From Schistosoma haematobium (lineage: Eukaryota; Platyhelminthes; Trematoda; Strigeidida; Schistosomatidae), in contig NC_067198.1 in assembly GCF_000699445.3 (NCBI RefSeq), forward strand, positions 7,040,801 to 7,104,800: a stretch of DNA of 64,000 nt, read 5' to 3'. The translations under genes and the position numbers were made by a program. Within the stretch, counting starts at the first letter, position 1. Every line of letters starts with the position of its first letter. The notes under the pieces are model-generated. The model was not told the origin of the DNA. It worked only from the letters and a program-made list of their open reading frames with translations, and made no database searches. Shown here in pieces: positions 35,931-46,599 of the stretch.

Positions 35931-36262
35931 AATGAGATCTCATACCTGTTGCACAAGTGAATGGCTATTAATCCCGAACGTCATCGGGAAGATTCAAACA
36001 ACCAATACAAAAATGAATTGATCTTTAGACCATTGAGTTGAAATTCGAACAAAAATTCATATTTTCAACTGTAGACATTAATTTTAATGCTGCCAGTCAT
36101 GACTCTATAAGCAGAACGCTGAAAATCATTTCTAAATTTAGTCACTGATAAATAAATAAATTCGTCAAGTTTATAAATAATGACCATTGTTGCCTGACAA
36201 TCGAAATCTGAAAGTAAATCATCAGCTACTAGTTTCACATTTACCTTTTTGTACGAGAGTAC

Positions 36263-36685
36263 TGTTACGACCTGTCAAATATCACGTGACAAAAACGTCA
36301 ATCAGAATATTGATTTATATGATCTCATCCTTTGGTTAACTAATGACACACCAACCAGCACCAGTAGCCCTGAGTCAACTCTAATCTATTATTGGTCCTC
36401 GGTATAACATCCTCTAGCCTTGTTCTGCCCATCGAGCCCAGAACACAATATCGTCCCTCTCTATATAAGGAATATATTTCAGACATACGAAGTTTATGTG
36501 AAAGCAAATCAGACGGCATCACACCATAAAATGCGAAATAACAGTTGTAAATAAACACAACAGAAGTGGCTGTAAGTAGATAAGACTGAATAATAAACTG
36601 GCAATAGACTAAGAACAGTAAATTGCATGGTAGTGTAGTGAACGAGAACACAGGCGAAGGCAACCAAGTGCATTCTAATACAACA
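36263..36685 (+). mobile_element. Putative solo LTR
   Basis: Starts TGTTACGACC and ends AATACAACA. It has a TATATAAGG box at about 36463 and AATAAA at about 36552 in the correct order for an LTR (promoter, then polyA signal). There is no retroelement interior on either side and no clear target duplication. The minus-strand frame crossing it is a shadow. Confidence 0.45.
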
Positions 36686-37164
36686 TTACAGAATATCATG
36701 GTAAAATCTGGAAAATATACAGTAATACTTCATTTGAAAAATGTCAGTTAATTGCCTCCGAATTTGTTGTTCCTTCGTTTCCACACCAATCGCTCTCTGT
36801 TTTCATTCTCTTTTCTTCAATTTTCTCAACCTTCTGCCTCCAGACACTCCACTTTCGTTTGGTGATACATACTACTGATATCTGCCGACATCAGTATCAC
36901 ACACCACAGTAGTAGTTTATGGGTCAAATGAGAGCTTATGATAAAATGAATGTAAATATAAATAATCTAATTACTTAATAGTCATAAAATAATATAATAT
37001 ATAGCAAGTATGAGATCAAACTTTACAATGTGTTATATTGATTGATCGCTGGGTAGTGACCAATGTAATTTATATCAGATCCTTTTTATTGCATATCTAA
37101 TTCTATCGATTAAGTTGTAATCTGGTCATTAGTCTAAGCTAGTTGATATAACATGGATTGCGTT

Positions 37165-37355
37165 GAAATGTAGGGTGGCTGGGGGTAGTCGACAAGAAAC
37201 CTTAATTGACTCAGTTTTCGTGCTAGTTGGCACTCGTCGGTTACGTGCACCTACAATATTCAAATGATAGATGCTCCCCTTAAGATTCGGAACTGCGTCA
37301 CTCAGTTTCATAGCCTGGGAGTACTAATGAGCTACCCGGGGTTGATTACCTCCAA
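37165..37355 (-). mobile_element. SINE family C with hammerhead-like core
   Basis: Minus strand: tRNA-like head (GGGTAGCTCATTAGTACTCCC, box B near GCAGTTCCGAATCT), then at 37202-37245 CCGACGA-GTGC-CAACTA-GCAC-GAAA followed by ACTGAGTC. Stem II is a perfect 4 bp and GAAA is intact. The first core strand has CCGACGA instead of CTGANGA. Head, stems and 3' end differ from families A and B. Confidence 0.7.
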
Positions 37356-37756
37356 CAATAGAAAAACAATAAATTATTTGAAAACTTATTCAATTAAGTA
37401 CAAAATAATAATTGTAGACTTCACAATTTCAATGGCTTTCCACCTCGGAAATTGTATCTTTCAGTTAGACAAATCAGTTTCACTTATAGTAAATTAGATT
37501 TAACTGCTCGAGTTCAATCAAGTGTCATGAATGAACATAGTTATTACTAATAACACTGAATGATTGATAATCTCGTAACATAATGGGTTGACTGAAAGCA
37601 GTCAGTCACAAGCAGCGTAGAACCCGGCACATATATGCCACACAGTGTCAACACAGAAAAAAATATTATTAAAACAAATCATGGCAGAGTAGTAGAAGTA
37701 GTAACATTATCAACAGTTATGGAATAGATTAGACATAATATGCTTGATATTGTTTT

Positions 37757-37945
37757 ATTTGAATCTTCCCATTGATGTTTTTGGACTGAAATTGATCAGT
37801 CTCTTATTGGCATATGTGCATACTGTGCGTATGCCTCGATATTGCCTTAATTTACAAGCATTGTAAGCAAAGATGGATAGTGGCTAGCAGTGGAATCCAG
37901 GACGCGCGTTTCGTCCTGTTTGGGACTCGTCAGCTGGATGTATCA
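37757..37945 (-). mobile_element. SINE family B, 3' half with intact hammerhead
   Basis: Minus strand: starts at the ribozyme (37895-37939), then CCACTGCTAGCCACTATCCA, and the long 3' part (GGCAATATCGAGGC, ATGCCAATAAGAGACTGATC) ending with GGGAAGATTC at 37757. The tRNA head is missing. Confidence 0.85.
37895..37939 (-). ncRNA. Hammerhead ribozyme, intact (family B)
   Basis: Order on the minus strand: ATCCAG, CTGACGA, GTCC, CAAACA, GGAC, GAAA, CGCGCGTC, CTGGAT. Stem I is 6 bp, stem II 4 bp and stem III only 2-3 bp, the layout known for Sm-alpha hammerheads. Position 7 of the core (here C) tolerates any base. Cleavage is expected after GTC. Confidence 0.9.
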
Positions 37946-37987
37946 AGTGAATTAAACTTCAACCCATTGCACAAGCAAGTGGCTATC

Positions 37988-38153
37988 AGGACTCAGTAGC
38001 TAAGTGGATAACGCGATGGCGTTTGAAGCGAACGGTACTGAGTTCGAGTCCCAGAGTGAACACTGACTCTGAGATGCAGGTACATCCAGCTGACGAGTCC
38101 CAAACAGGACGAAACGCGCGTCCTGGATTCCACTGCTAGCCACTATCCATCTT
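37988..38153 (+). mobile_element. SINE family B, 5' half with intact hammerhead
   Basis: tRNA-like head (CAGTAGCTAAGTGGATAACGC box A; GAGTTCGAGTCCC box B at about 38040-38052), then GATGCAGGTAC, the ribozyme, and CCACTGCTAGCCACTATCCATCT, where it stops. It forms a 72-bp perfect inverted repeat with 37871-37942. Confidence 0.88.
38084..38128 (+). ncRNA. Hammerhead ribozyme, intact (family B)
   Basis: Base-for-base the same 45-nt motif as 37895-37939, on the opposite strand: perfect stems I and II, CTGACGA and GAAA core, GTC cleavage site. It has its own upstream pol III-type promoter boxes, so transcription is plausible. Confidence 0.92.
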
Positions 38154-38224
38154 AGACATAATATGATTTGAGAAGCGTGAATGAATTCACGGAATAAAAA
38201 GTACGAAACGTTTTTGAAATTTGG

Positions 38225-38385
38225 GATCCAAGGCAAGACATAGGTTCCGCGTTCGAGCCCCGAATGTCGGGTCATGGATGGGCGATTCGGAGGAGTCCCG
38301 TATTAGGAAGAAACGGCCGTTCAGTGCTTGTAGGTTTTCAATAGTGGTCTAACTTAGATCAATTCGTGATTTCAATGAAATTAAA
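38225..38385 (+). mobile_element. SINE family A
   Basis: GTTCGAGCCCCGAATGTCGGG, then the hammerhead region 38282-38327: CGGAGGA core half (U4 lost), GTCC/AGGA stem II, GAAA kept and GTT at the cleavage site. Ends with GTTTTCAATAGTGGTCTAAC and ATTTCAATGAAAT. Head incomplete. Confidence 0.65.
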
Positions 38386-38825
38386 AAATCTCTACAACCC
38401 AATAGAATGTATGTACAAACTAGTAGTCAACAGGGCTCAGCCCGTCAATCAATGCCGTCATGACCTGAATTCTATGACGCGGAGCACTGAATGCTCATTT
38501 TTAATGTGTATACCTGAAGATTTGAATGATCAAGGGATAGATTTGCATTATCTGGCAAGGTGAGTGTTATTTAATAACTGCTGACAAGTTATATTTGTTC
38601 AGCATTCACGATATTTTCTAACACTGTTCATGTATTATTATTATTATTATTAACGGCTTTATTCAATATTATATTTTGGTACAATATAGAATTCTCAGAA
38701 CAAGTTATTTCAACAAGTTACTTACGCAACAACAACAAAAAACAGTAACAAATACAAAAAAAATGAAAACGGTTTTTAAAAAAAACAAACCGAAAAACTG
38801 TACAACTTTTAAAATTAAGGACATG

Positions 38826-40195
38826 TTAAGAATGCAAGTTATTGACTAGGTTAACTCTAACAACCTGTTCGTCACAGAGTATATTTACTAGGTAAGGTAT
38901 TATATAACTTTGATACTTTTGCTTGCGTGCATGAATTTTGATGTAATTACGTCTCGTTCTACCAGAAGATATACAAGGAGAAAGATAAGAGTGAAGGGGA
39001 TGGCTAGTATCTGATAAAATAACACCTGTCAGGAGTTTGCATGATTTTAGATGTCTATCCACAATCATATTAATTATGACCTCGAAAGATTCACCACACA
39101 TCTTGCTAACTGCCTTCAGCACTCTCCACAATACAGCAAAGTCTTTTCTCAAAAGCCCGGGAAAGAATAATGGAGAACGGTAAAGAATAATGGGTAATAT
39201 GGAAGAATTGACAAATTGCAATGGTAAATGACGAGTAATCCTAAGAGCATGCAATCTCTTTATGTAGTAAGTCAAGCGGAAAACCTTCTTTGACAACAAT
39301 AAAACGTGGGAAGACCAAAACAGATCAGAGGAAAAGGTAACACCAAGATAATTGGCCTTCGACACTGTGTTTATCAAAGAGTCTCCAATAGCACAAGCAT
39401 TATGGGATCTCGAAATGGTGTTTAGATTCCGTTCATGTCTCATGCTAAAGTTAACAGCTTGACATTTAGACGGATTAAGTATAAGACCATTACCAACAGA
39501 CCAACAATCAATACGAGACAAAAACTCATTCATTTCTATGGGATGTAAAGAGGAAGAGATAGGCATACATACAGTGAGATCATTCGCATATTTCAAAAAA
39601 GTGTTTTCTGTGGAAGATGGCAGATCATGCAGAAAAAAAGAGTAAAGAAGAGGTGAAAAAACAGCTCCTTGTGGTACACCTTCATGAGATAGTAGAGACT
39701 CTGAACACTTTCTTCCAAACACAGTGTACTGTTCCCTTCCAGAGAGGTAGGAACATAGCCAGTTGGTTATCCAGCTGTCAGTGCTGATGCTGATTAACTT
39801 GTTAATTAAACGTTGTCTTGGTATAGAATGAAAAGCTGAAGTATATTCCAGAAAAGCACATCGAGCATACTTCTTACCCTTTTCTAAGTTGAACACTATG
39901 TTGTGATGCAGAACAGCAACAGCATCTAAAGTGCTTCTTTTGCGTCTGTAAGCAGACTGATATGGATCAATATGCTCTTTTATCGCAGGCTGAAGTGGAA
40001 GTATTAATAATTTTTCCATTGTTTTGAGGAAGGGTGAAGTTATTGCAATAGGTCTAAATTTTACATTCTTATCACCAGATGCTTTCTTGGGTACAGGGAT
40101 TATCTTCATCTTTCTCCACATTTTCGGTATGAGATTAGATAAGAAAGATCTGTTAAAGATAGTCGTGAATGGATAACATAGGACGTCAGCACATT
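38826..40195 (-). pseudogene. CR1-like reverse transcriptase with lost catalytic residues
   Basis: A 431-codon frame from 40121 plus about 25 upstream codons in the same register. Numbering from 40121: fingers FRPIAITSPFLKTMEKL (22-38), motif A FLEYTSAFHSI (90-100; the catalytic Asp is Glu92 and the AFD Asp is His98), motif B GVPQGAVFSP (148-157), motif C YAND (178-181; first Asp replaced by Asn), then NPSKCQAVNF and NYLGVTF. Loss of aspartates in both motifs A and C means no polymerase activity. Confidence 0.85.
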
Positions 40196-41622
40196 AAAAA
40201 AAAGAGGTTTGGGATACCATCAGGTCCCAAACATCGAGATGAATTAAGCGTCTGGAGACATCTTCGTACATCAGTTTCAGTGGAAGTAGGAACACAGCTA
40301 TTATTTAAACCCGTGGATAGAGGGAGCATCACATCAGATGACTGACGTACAAAAGACTTATTTAAGTCACAAACATTCAGCTGGTTATCGTTTCTAAACT
40401 GTCTGTCACCTGTAAGTTCTTTAAAGAGTTTCCACATACTTGGAGAGTTTTTGCAAGACAAGAGTTTTTGAGTAAACATACAGTTGAGACGTCTAATCTC
40501 TAGGTTTATCAGACCATTTAGCTTACGAACTTCATTAGAGTTCTTCTCCTTGTACATTCTTTCTTTCATCCTCCGTAGTCGTTTTAGTTGTGTAGATGTC
40601 AGTCGATCAAAACTTACAAAAATGGTTTCAGTGGGACAACAAATATGAGAACAGAATTTAAGGTAACAAGTGATAACATCAGTAGTGTTTTCCAGTGAGT
40701 CATCTGTAAATAATTCCCAGTTTGTCGTATGAAACATGTTTTTCAGATTTCGGATATTTTCTTCTGAGTAATTCCTATATTTGACTTTCTTGGTCTGATG
40801 TAAGAGTGTACTCTTTCCATGCTTTCCATATACTTTAGGTAGAACACGAATTACACAGTGATCCGAACTAGACAATGGGGCACGTTTACGAGTCGCATAT
40901 ATATCCACATCGTTAATGAAAACGAAGTCTAAATGAGCATCCAAACGAGTAGGAAAATCTACTACGTTTTGGTGACCTAGTGACGTAAGGAAGCTACAGT
41001 CACATGAATTGAAATCACCACATACAACTGAAAGTGAAACACTGAAGTCAGTAACAGCGAACTCAGTGAATTCATCAGCGAAAACAGATAGTGCAGATGA
41101 TGTGCAATCTGGAGTCACATAGATATTGGTAACATAAACATATTTGTATTTATTCAGATTTTTTGGACGACATCTTAGAGTTAGACAGTCGATAAAGTCA
41201 TTTGAAAACTTAAAACACATAAACGAAGATCGACACCAGTTTACGTTTACAAACGTAGCTACACCGCCACCACACCTCTTTTTATTGTTTAATCGATCCG
41301 GACGATAAATTTTGAAGTCACGTAGTGATACTAGGCAGTCATCCTGTAAATCATTTAACCAAGATTCTTGAATTGTGATGACACCACAATTACGATACAT
41401 ATTTTGACTTAGTAGGAATTGCAGATAGTCCATTTTGTTGATTAGTGATCGGCAGTTAGAATTTAGCAGCTCGGGAATGGACATACGATTAATATTAATT
41501 CTCCTTAACGTATATTGCCAACCACCACGATGTCTTTTATAGTACTTTTTTGTAACCTGTGCAGCGAAAGGTCGTAGGCTTTTCATAAAAGTGCCTGAAT
41601 AGGTTATGCGATTAATGAACAT
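40186..41622 (-). pseudogene. CR1-like endonuclease and RT N-terminus
   Basis: A 478-codon frame starting MFINRITYSG. Apurinic-type endonuclease signatures are complete: ELLNSNCRS (51-59), QESW with Glu86, VCGDFN (200-205) and SSSDHC (251-256). A linker rich in basic residues follows, then the start of the RT (SSRCLGPDGIPNLFFL). It ends in a frameshift within a T8/A8 run at about 40197-40204, beyond which the protein continues in the frame of 38826-40195. The ATG is shared with the deleted relative at 46.4 kb, supporting the start. Confidence 0.85.
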
Positions 41623-41711
41623 AATGATAAGTTAAAACAAACGAAAAAATAGATAACTTGTTGAAATAATCAGATGGCAGAAACAGGTAGCCCAGATATT
41701 CAAGCAGACTG

Positions 41712-44549
41712 TCATTTATTATCAGTCTATGATGTGTGACATTTCTTTGAGCAACAACAATAGTAGTATCGTTAAATACCTAAATAAATTTATTGTCAAA
41801 ATTTCCCTGATTAACAGATTATAACCATACAGTGTTTATAGTAACTTTAATAGATAAATCAATATATATTCAGTAAAATTCAAGCGATGGAAACGAGTAT
41901 GTATGCAAGAGAAAAGTCGGTGTTTATAGTTTACTTAGAACAGTTAATTTTATTGTCCATTTAAAAGGATAAATCAATAAATAGAATTATTTTGTATTAA
42001 TTTCATGTTTTAAAGATACAAATATGTTTTTCGGTTAGATGAAAAATTTGTAGAAAAAAAAGAGAGGGAATACGAATCAGAAATATTTTTAATTGAAAAG
42101 AAGTAAATTACAGTTTAATAAATAGAAACAAAAAGAAGTTTGTTCTCATTCATCAATTGAATAGATTATGATAATTAAAAAAAAGGTGAATAAATTTAAA
42201 CAAAGTTATAATCAAACGACTTATTTTTATGTTAATTGATCACCTGAGGTTATCCTTAATGTTTCTAGTGTTTCCTGAGTATTTTCAATCATTTCCTCAT
42301 TTATTCAGTAAATGACTGATAGATATTAGACGATAATTTTCATCAAAGATTTCATTTCAAGCAAGTTGAGTTATCTGAAACTGTCTGGCATGAACATGTC
42401 GTCTAATGTAGAACTGACCAGTATATCGGATGAAATCTTTAATGAAAATTACACTCTATTATTTAGTAATCACTTATTAAGGTAACGGAAAATAATAGAT
42501 TTTGCTGTTGAACACAATACACTAGTTGAACGTTGGAAACATTCTGGATAAACTCAGTCTAATTGATCGTATAGGATTTATTATAAAATCAAATTTTAGT
42601 GTTAGAGTTAACGTTTAAGAAAGGTCATTCACACTGAAATTAAAAAGTATTCGATGGATTTTCAACAAGAACTGACATTATCTAGAGATTCATTAAAAGA
42701 TAGCAACTATTAAACAGTTATACAGTCAAATATTTTGTCTGTATCACATAAACTTTGTTATTCACGATATGAAGATGAATTTGAGGCTCATAAGATAAAT
42801 AAATTGGTTGACTCTTTCACAAGCTCTTCTTTCTATTGTAAAATCATGCATCAATAAACGACAGTGTTGGAATAATAGTTTGGATTTATGGGGAAGAATT
42901 ATATAAAAATTATGACTGAAGTAACTTTATTTTATTATTGTACATACTTAACGGGACCATCTTATTTGAGCACCACATATTGACTAAATGTTCACATCGG
43001 TAAGAAATTTAGTATTCTATTTAAACGTCTATATTTAGCTTTAATATCAAGCCACTTCGTCTTTTATTTCAGAGTTATATTGAAAATATAATCATGAATG
43101 TGCTTTTAAAAAGTTGGATAATCTACTCAAGAAAATGCACATTAAAGAATCAGGGCCTTTCTCTGCATTTTGGATGCATTTGTTTAATATTCTCGGTATA
43201 ATATTATAATATAATCTTACCTCTTTTCTTCTAGTAACCACATATTGGTGTTCATCGATATTATCATCAGGTATTTCATAAATAAAAACATGAGCATGAA
43301 GAAAAGTGAATAATGTGACAGAGAGGAGACAAAGACCAGAGCTTAAACATCCAACCCCGATCGATAATATATCTCTATAGTGAATACAAAAAATGTTGAA
43401 TAAAAATCATAACATTACATTTGGTTAGTTAATGAAGGTTTTGCACAATACATTATTACAATTAAATAATCTAAAACTTTATTCTCTTTACAATGTGTTC
43501 TAAATATTATCACCTGTCACTGAAGGGTTCCAAACAAAGGAGATAGCTATATGAGTGATGGTAACTGTTGTGTTCCTTGACCGCTCACTACACTTTTACC
43601 TAACATACTATGTGAGAGAATACTGAGAAATAAACAGGAGTTTGTAACTGGCAAACCGGATAATGTATAGGAATCATAGGTATAAGTGCATCTATCCTTC
43701 GGATCTAAAAAAGAATATGCAGGCTTTATGGAATAGCGTGGGTTGTTTATCATCTTACTTACCGTTTGGATTTCAAATGGCATATAGACACAGTCTCATG
43801 AAATGTCTGGACACATTCGGTCAATCAGCAATGAGTTCAATCACTGAATCAGGTAGGTTATGCTCAATTATGATGATTATGATTAACGGGGAAAGTCCAG
43901 CTCATAACGGAATCTTACCAGCTATCAAAAAAATATATGTATTTAAAACTCTACTTTCGCTTATCAAATAAATTGTAGTGTATTTAAAAAAGCATGTTCG
44001 ATTGGAGTACTATTCGGTAAACATTTTACTATCATCTCACAGTAATACTCAGATATACAATGATAATATCTCTCATAGTTATATTCGATGTCAGCAAACA
44101 TATGGTCATGATATTATTGAGACAATTTAACCAGGAATTTTAACATTAATTTTCATTTACTAGAATTTAAAAAATGTCTGCTGTTAAATTACGATCTACA
44201 GTAAAGACATGCATTACTAATGAAATAGTGAGATTATATTCAGTAGCTAATGAGCCTTTGTGGCAGATAGCCTGCATCTTATTAAAAGTGAGGTAAAACT
44301 TACTAATACTGAACTGTTAACACATTTAGGGTTGATAATAGATGAGAAGAATAAGGAATACTGACCATAATTTGGGAATTTTTAGATATAACTCAAAGGC
44401 CCTTACTAACAATCTAAATATTTCAAAAATGTGTATCTATAACAACAATGTCAAAGTGTTCATTCAATAAGTGCATACCTCAAAGGAGACTGACCAAATG
44501 CAATCGATTATATTAACGGCAGGGAATTACAATTCTTTTTTAATATATG
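41712..44549. other. Unclassified AT-rich DNA
   Basis: No gene or known repeat supported across 2.8 kb. Frames near 43547-43971 overlap on both strands and look random. Confidence 0.45.
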
Positions 44550-44790
44550 AGATCATGAGTCAATTGAAGTTAGACCACTATGGAAAACCTGGAAGCACTG
44601 AACGGCCTTTTTGTCCTATTGCGGGACTCCTCAGCAGTGCTCATCCACGATCCCGCCTTGCGAGATTCGAACCCAGGACCTATCAGCCTCGCGCGTGAGT
44701 GCTTAACCTCTAGACCACTGAGCCAGAATCCAACGGTGTTAATGTCTAATTTCAACTAATTCCATGATGGTCTAGCTCCAATTGACTTAT
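44550..44790 (-). mobile_element. SINE family A, near full length, ribozyme point-mutated
   Basis: Minus strand: leader with TTGAAATTAGACATTAACACC, box A (CAGTGGTCTAGAGGTTAAGC), box B (GGTTCGAATCTCG), and the hammerhead region 44595-44640 with CTGAGGA, perfect stems I and II, but AAAA in place of GAAA. Ends TTTTCCATAGTGGTCTAAC and TCATGATCTC. Confidence 0.85.
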
Positions 44791-45131
44791 GATCTCAAAT
44801 ATTAAAATTACTATAATATCCACAAAACCCCTTCTGATGCAATTCTTTTTGCTAAGATATATTCCCAGTAAAGGTGAATTGGAATCATCAACGAAATAGA
44901 AACCAATCGTCATCTACACATAACCTAGCTAAATGGCTAATAAAATTGCTTGATCCTATCTGAAGACGTTCATGTATTCTCAAGTTCAATTATTCTCTGA
45001 AGGATTCTTTTGAACTAGTCGATCATTTAGGTGATATTGATATCAAGAGAAATACAATATGTTCAATTGACGTGAACTCCTTGTTCACAAATGTACTTTA
45101 GAAAAAGACTATTGATATACTATGTAACTAC

Positions 45132-45392
45132 ATGTCTTTGGACAACCTTAAATTACCAGTTCCTTTAAAAATTCTTAAAGATTTACTACTTTTATGTACT
45201 AACAAAGTCCAGTTCACATTTGAAGGTGAGTACTTTTGTCAGACAGATGGGGTTACTATGGGTAGTCCATTAGGATCATTATTAGCAGATGTTTTCATGA
45301 CACATGTTGCAAATCTAGCTGAAGACCTCACCGAAAACATGTCTCTTTATATGAGATATGTGAATGATATCTTAGTTATCTATGAAAGATAG
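45132..45392 (+). pseudogene. PLE reverse transcriptase core
   Basis: 87-codon frame with VQFTFEGEYFCQTDG (26-40), VTMGSPLGSLLADVFM (41-56) and YMRYVNDILVIYE (73-85). PLE RTs have DG(V/L)AMGSPLGPLLAD and YVDD; here the catalytic YVDD is YVND, and a TAG follows at once. Inactive. Confidence 0.8.
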
Positions 45393-45574
45393 GAAGATAT
45401 GAATTGTTTATTGAATAAACTTAACACTTCAGGACCACACCAGAGGAGAAGAACGACTAACTTCCTTTCTTATATGTACTTCTAAGTAGACGAGAAGACA
45501 ATTCAGTCAAATGATCCATTTTTAGAAAACCAACTTGGACAGGCCAATACCTTAGTTACTATAGTTACTGCCCA

Positions 45575-45790
45575 GTGCAGTACATACGGGGTTTGTTAAG
45601 GTGTCTATTTAGCAGACTTGATCGTATTTGTAAAAATGACGCCATTGATGATGATGTTAGGTTGCCAAGTCAAGCATTAATAGAAAATGGGTATGCTCTT
45701 AAATGCATAAATAGATGGAAAGCCCATAGTACAGTGAGACCTACTATAGCCTTGGCACAAAAATCTTGTCTACATCACCTCACCGTTTAG
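45575..45790 (+). pseudogene. PLE reverse transcriptase thumb region
   Basis: YIRGLLRCLFSRLDRICKND followed by QALIENGYALKCINR is typical of the region after the RT palm in PLEs (KRGLxRxLxxRxxxIC, then NGYP). Interrupted on both sides. Confidence 0.65.
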
Positions 45791-45895
45791 AGGTGATTAA
45801 AATGTATTTTATTGAAACAAAGGCTTAAATCTAAATAAGAACTTTCGTCTAAATTTGAACGAATAGTTTCACAATATGATGTTAATGTGAGTCAT

Positions 45896-46116
45896 TAAAG
45901 AGGAATAATATATATTTGTAAAATCTCAGCGAAAGAATTTGAAGTAATTCCAACATTTCGCCTGGCAATCTGGTCCAAGCTTTTTCAAGGAAAATATAAT
46001 CAAACAAAAAATTATATTTTCTTTGAAAAAGCTTGGACCAGATTGCCAGGCGAAATGTTGGAATTACTTCAAATTCTTTTCGCTGAGATTTTACAAATAT
46101 ATATTATTCCTCTTTA
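45896..46116. repeat. Inverted repeat with ~104-bp arms
   Basis: Left arm 45896-45999 and right arm 46012-46116 are reverse complements, with one mismatch and one single-base indel seen, and a ~12-bp spacer (CAAACAAAAA region). The arms contain CCAACATTTCGCCTGGCAAT. A transcript would fold into a ~104-bp hairpin. It lies between the PLE thumb and the CR1 derivative. Confidence 0.95.
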
Positions 46117-46123
46117 TAGGCTT

Positions 46124-46134
46124 AAATCATATTA

Positions 46135-46191
<57 letters not shown>

Positions 46192-46563
46192 GCTTTATTC
46201 AATATTATATTTTTGGTACAATATAGAATTCTCAGCGTAAAGTATTTCAACAAGTTTCCGTTTCTTTCTTCTTGGTCGGTCCTGGCGATAAATATTGAGT
46301 GATCACCAGTTAGATGTTGGCAGTTCAGTAAATGAACGTCTGAATAATGTGCATTCTTTTCGCTGTATATTGCCAGCAACCACATTGTCTCTTATTGAGT
46401 TTTTTGTAACTCTGACAACGAAAGGTTGTACACTTTTCAGAAACGCAGCAGAATAGGTTATGCGATTAATAAACATAATGATATATTAAAACAAACAAAA
46501 ATAGATAACTTGTTGAAATATCTGGATGGCAGGAACAGGTAGCCCAGATGCTCAAGCAGGCCG
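46124..46563 (-). mobile_element. Internally deleted CR1-like element inserted in PLE
   Basis: Minus strand: leader and the first ~65 codons of the CR1-like endonuclease frame (ATG at about 46479, MFINRITYSAAFLKS), then a jump at about 46286 (ATTTATCG) straight to the 3' UTR (GAATTCTATATTGTACC) and an AAT-repeat tail (46127-46190). About 2.6 kb of endonuclease and RT present at 38637-41711 is absent. The insertion splits the PLE. Confidence 0.85.
46127..46190. repeat. TTA microsatellite (tail of the CR1 derivative)
   Basis: About 60 bp of TTA repeat, the reverse complement of the element's AAT tail, longer than the tail of the 38.6-kb copy. Confidence 0.95.
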
Positions 46564-46599
46564 CCCTTGTTGTGCTATGCAGCAAAGGTCATTTAGAAA

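Larger units (their letters stand above)
38637..41711 (-). mobile_element. CR1-like non-LTR retrotransposon, near full length, inactive
   Basis: Minus strand: 5' leader (from about 41711), a long frame with endonuclease and RT separated by one frameshift, then a 3' UTR with GAATTCTATATTGTACC and an AAT-repeat tail at 38637-38651. Gene order and the AAT tail fit CR1/Jockey-group schistosome elements (SR1-like). The 5' boundary is set by where similarity to the deleted relative at 46124-46563 stops. Confidence 0.85.

Noticed and set aside
36340..36699. 119-codon minus-strand frame
   Set aside because: Lies over an LTR-like sequence with promoter and polyA signals and resembles no protein.
38040..38052. 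Possible real tRNA gene at box-B-like sequences in SINEs
   Set aside because: No acceptor or anticodon stems could be folded; the boxes are SINE promoter heads.
37871..38153. CRISPR-like repeat array
   Set aside because: The repeats are inverted ribozyme SINEs in an animal genome, not regularly spaced direct repeats.
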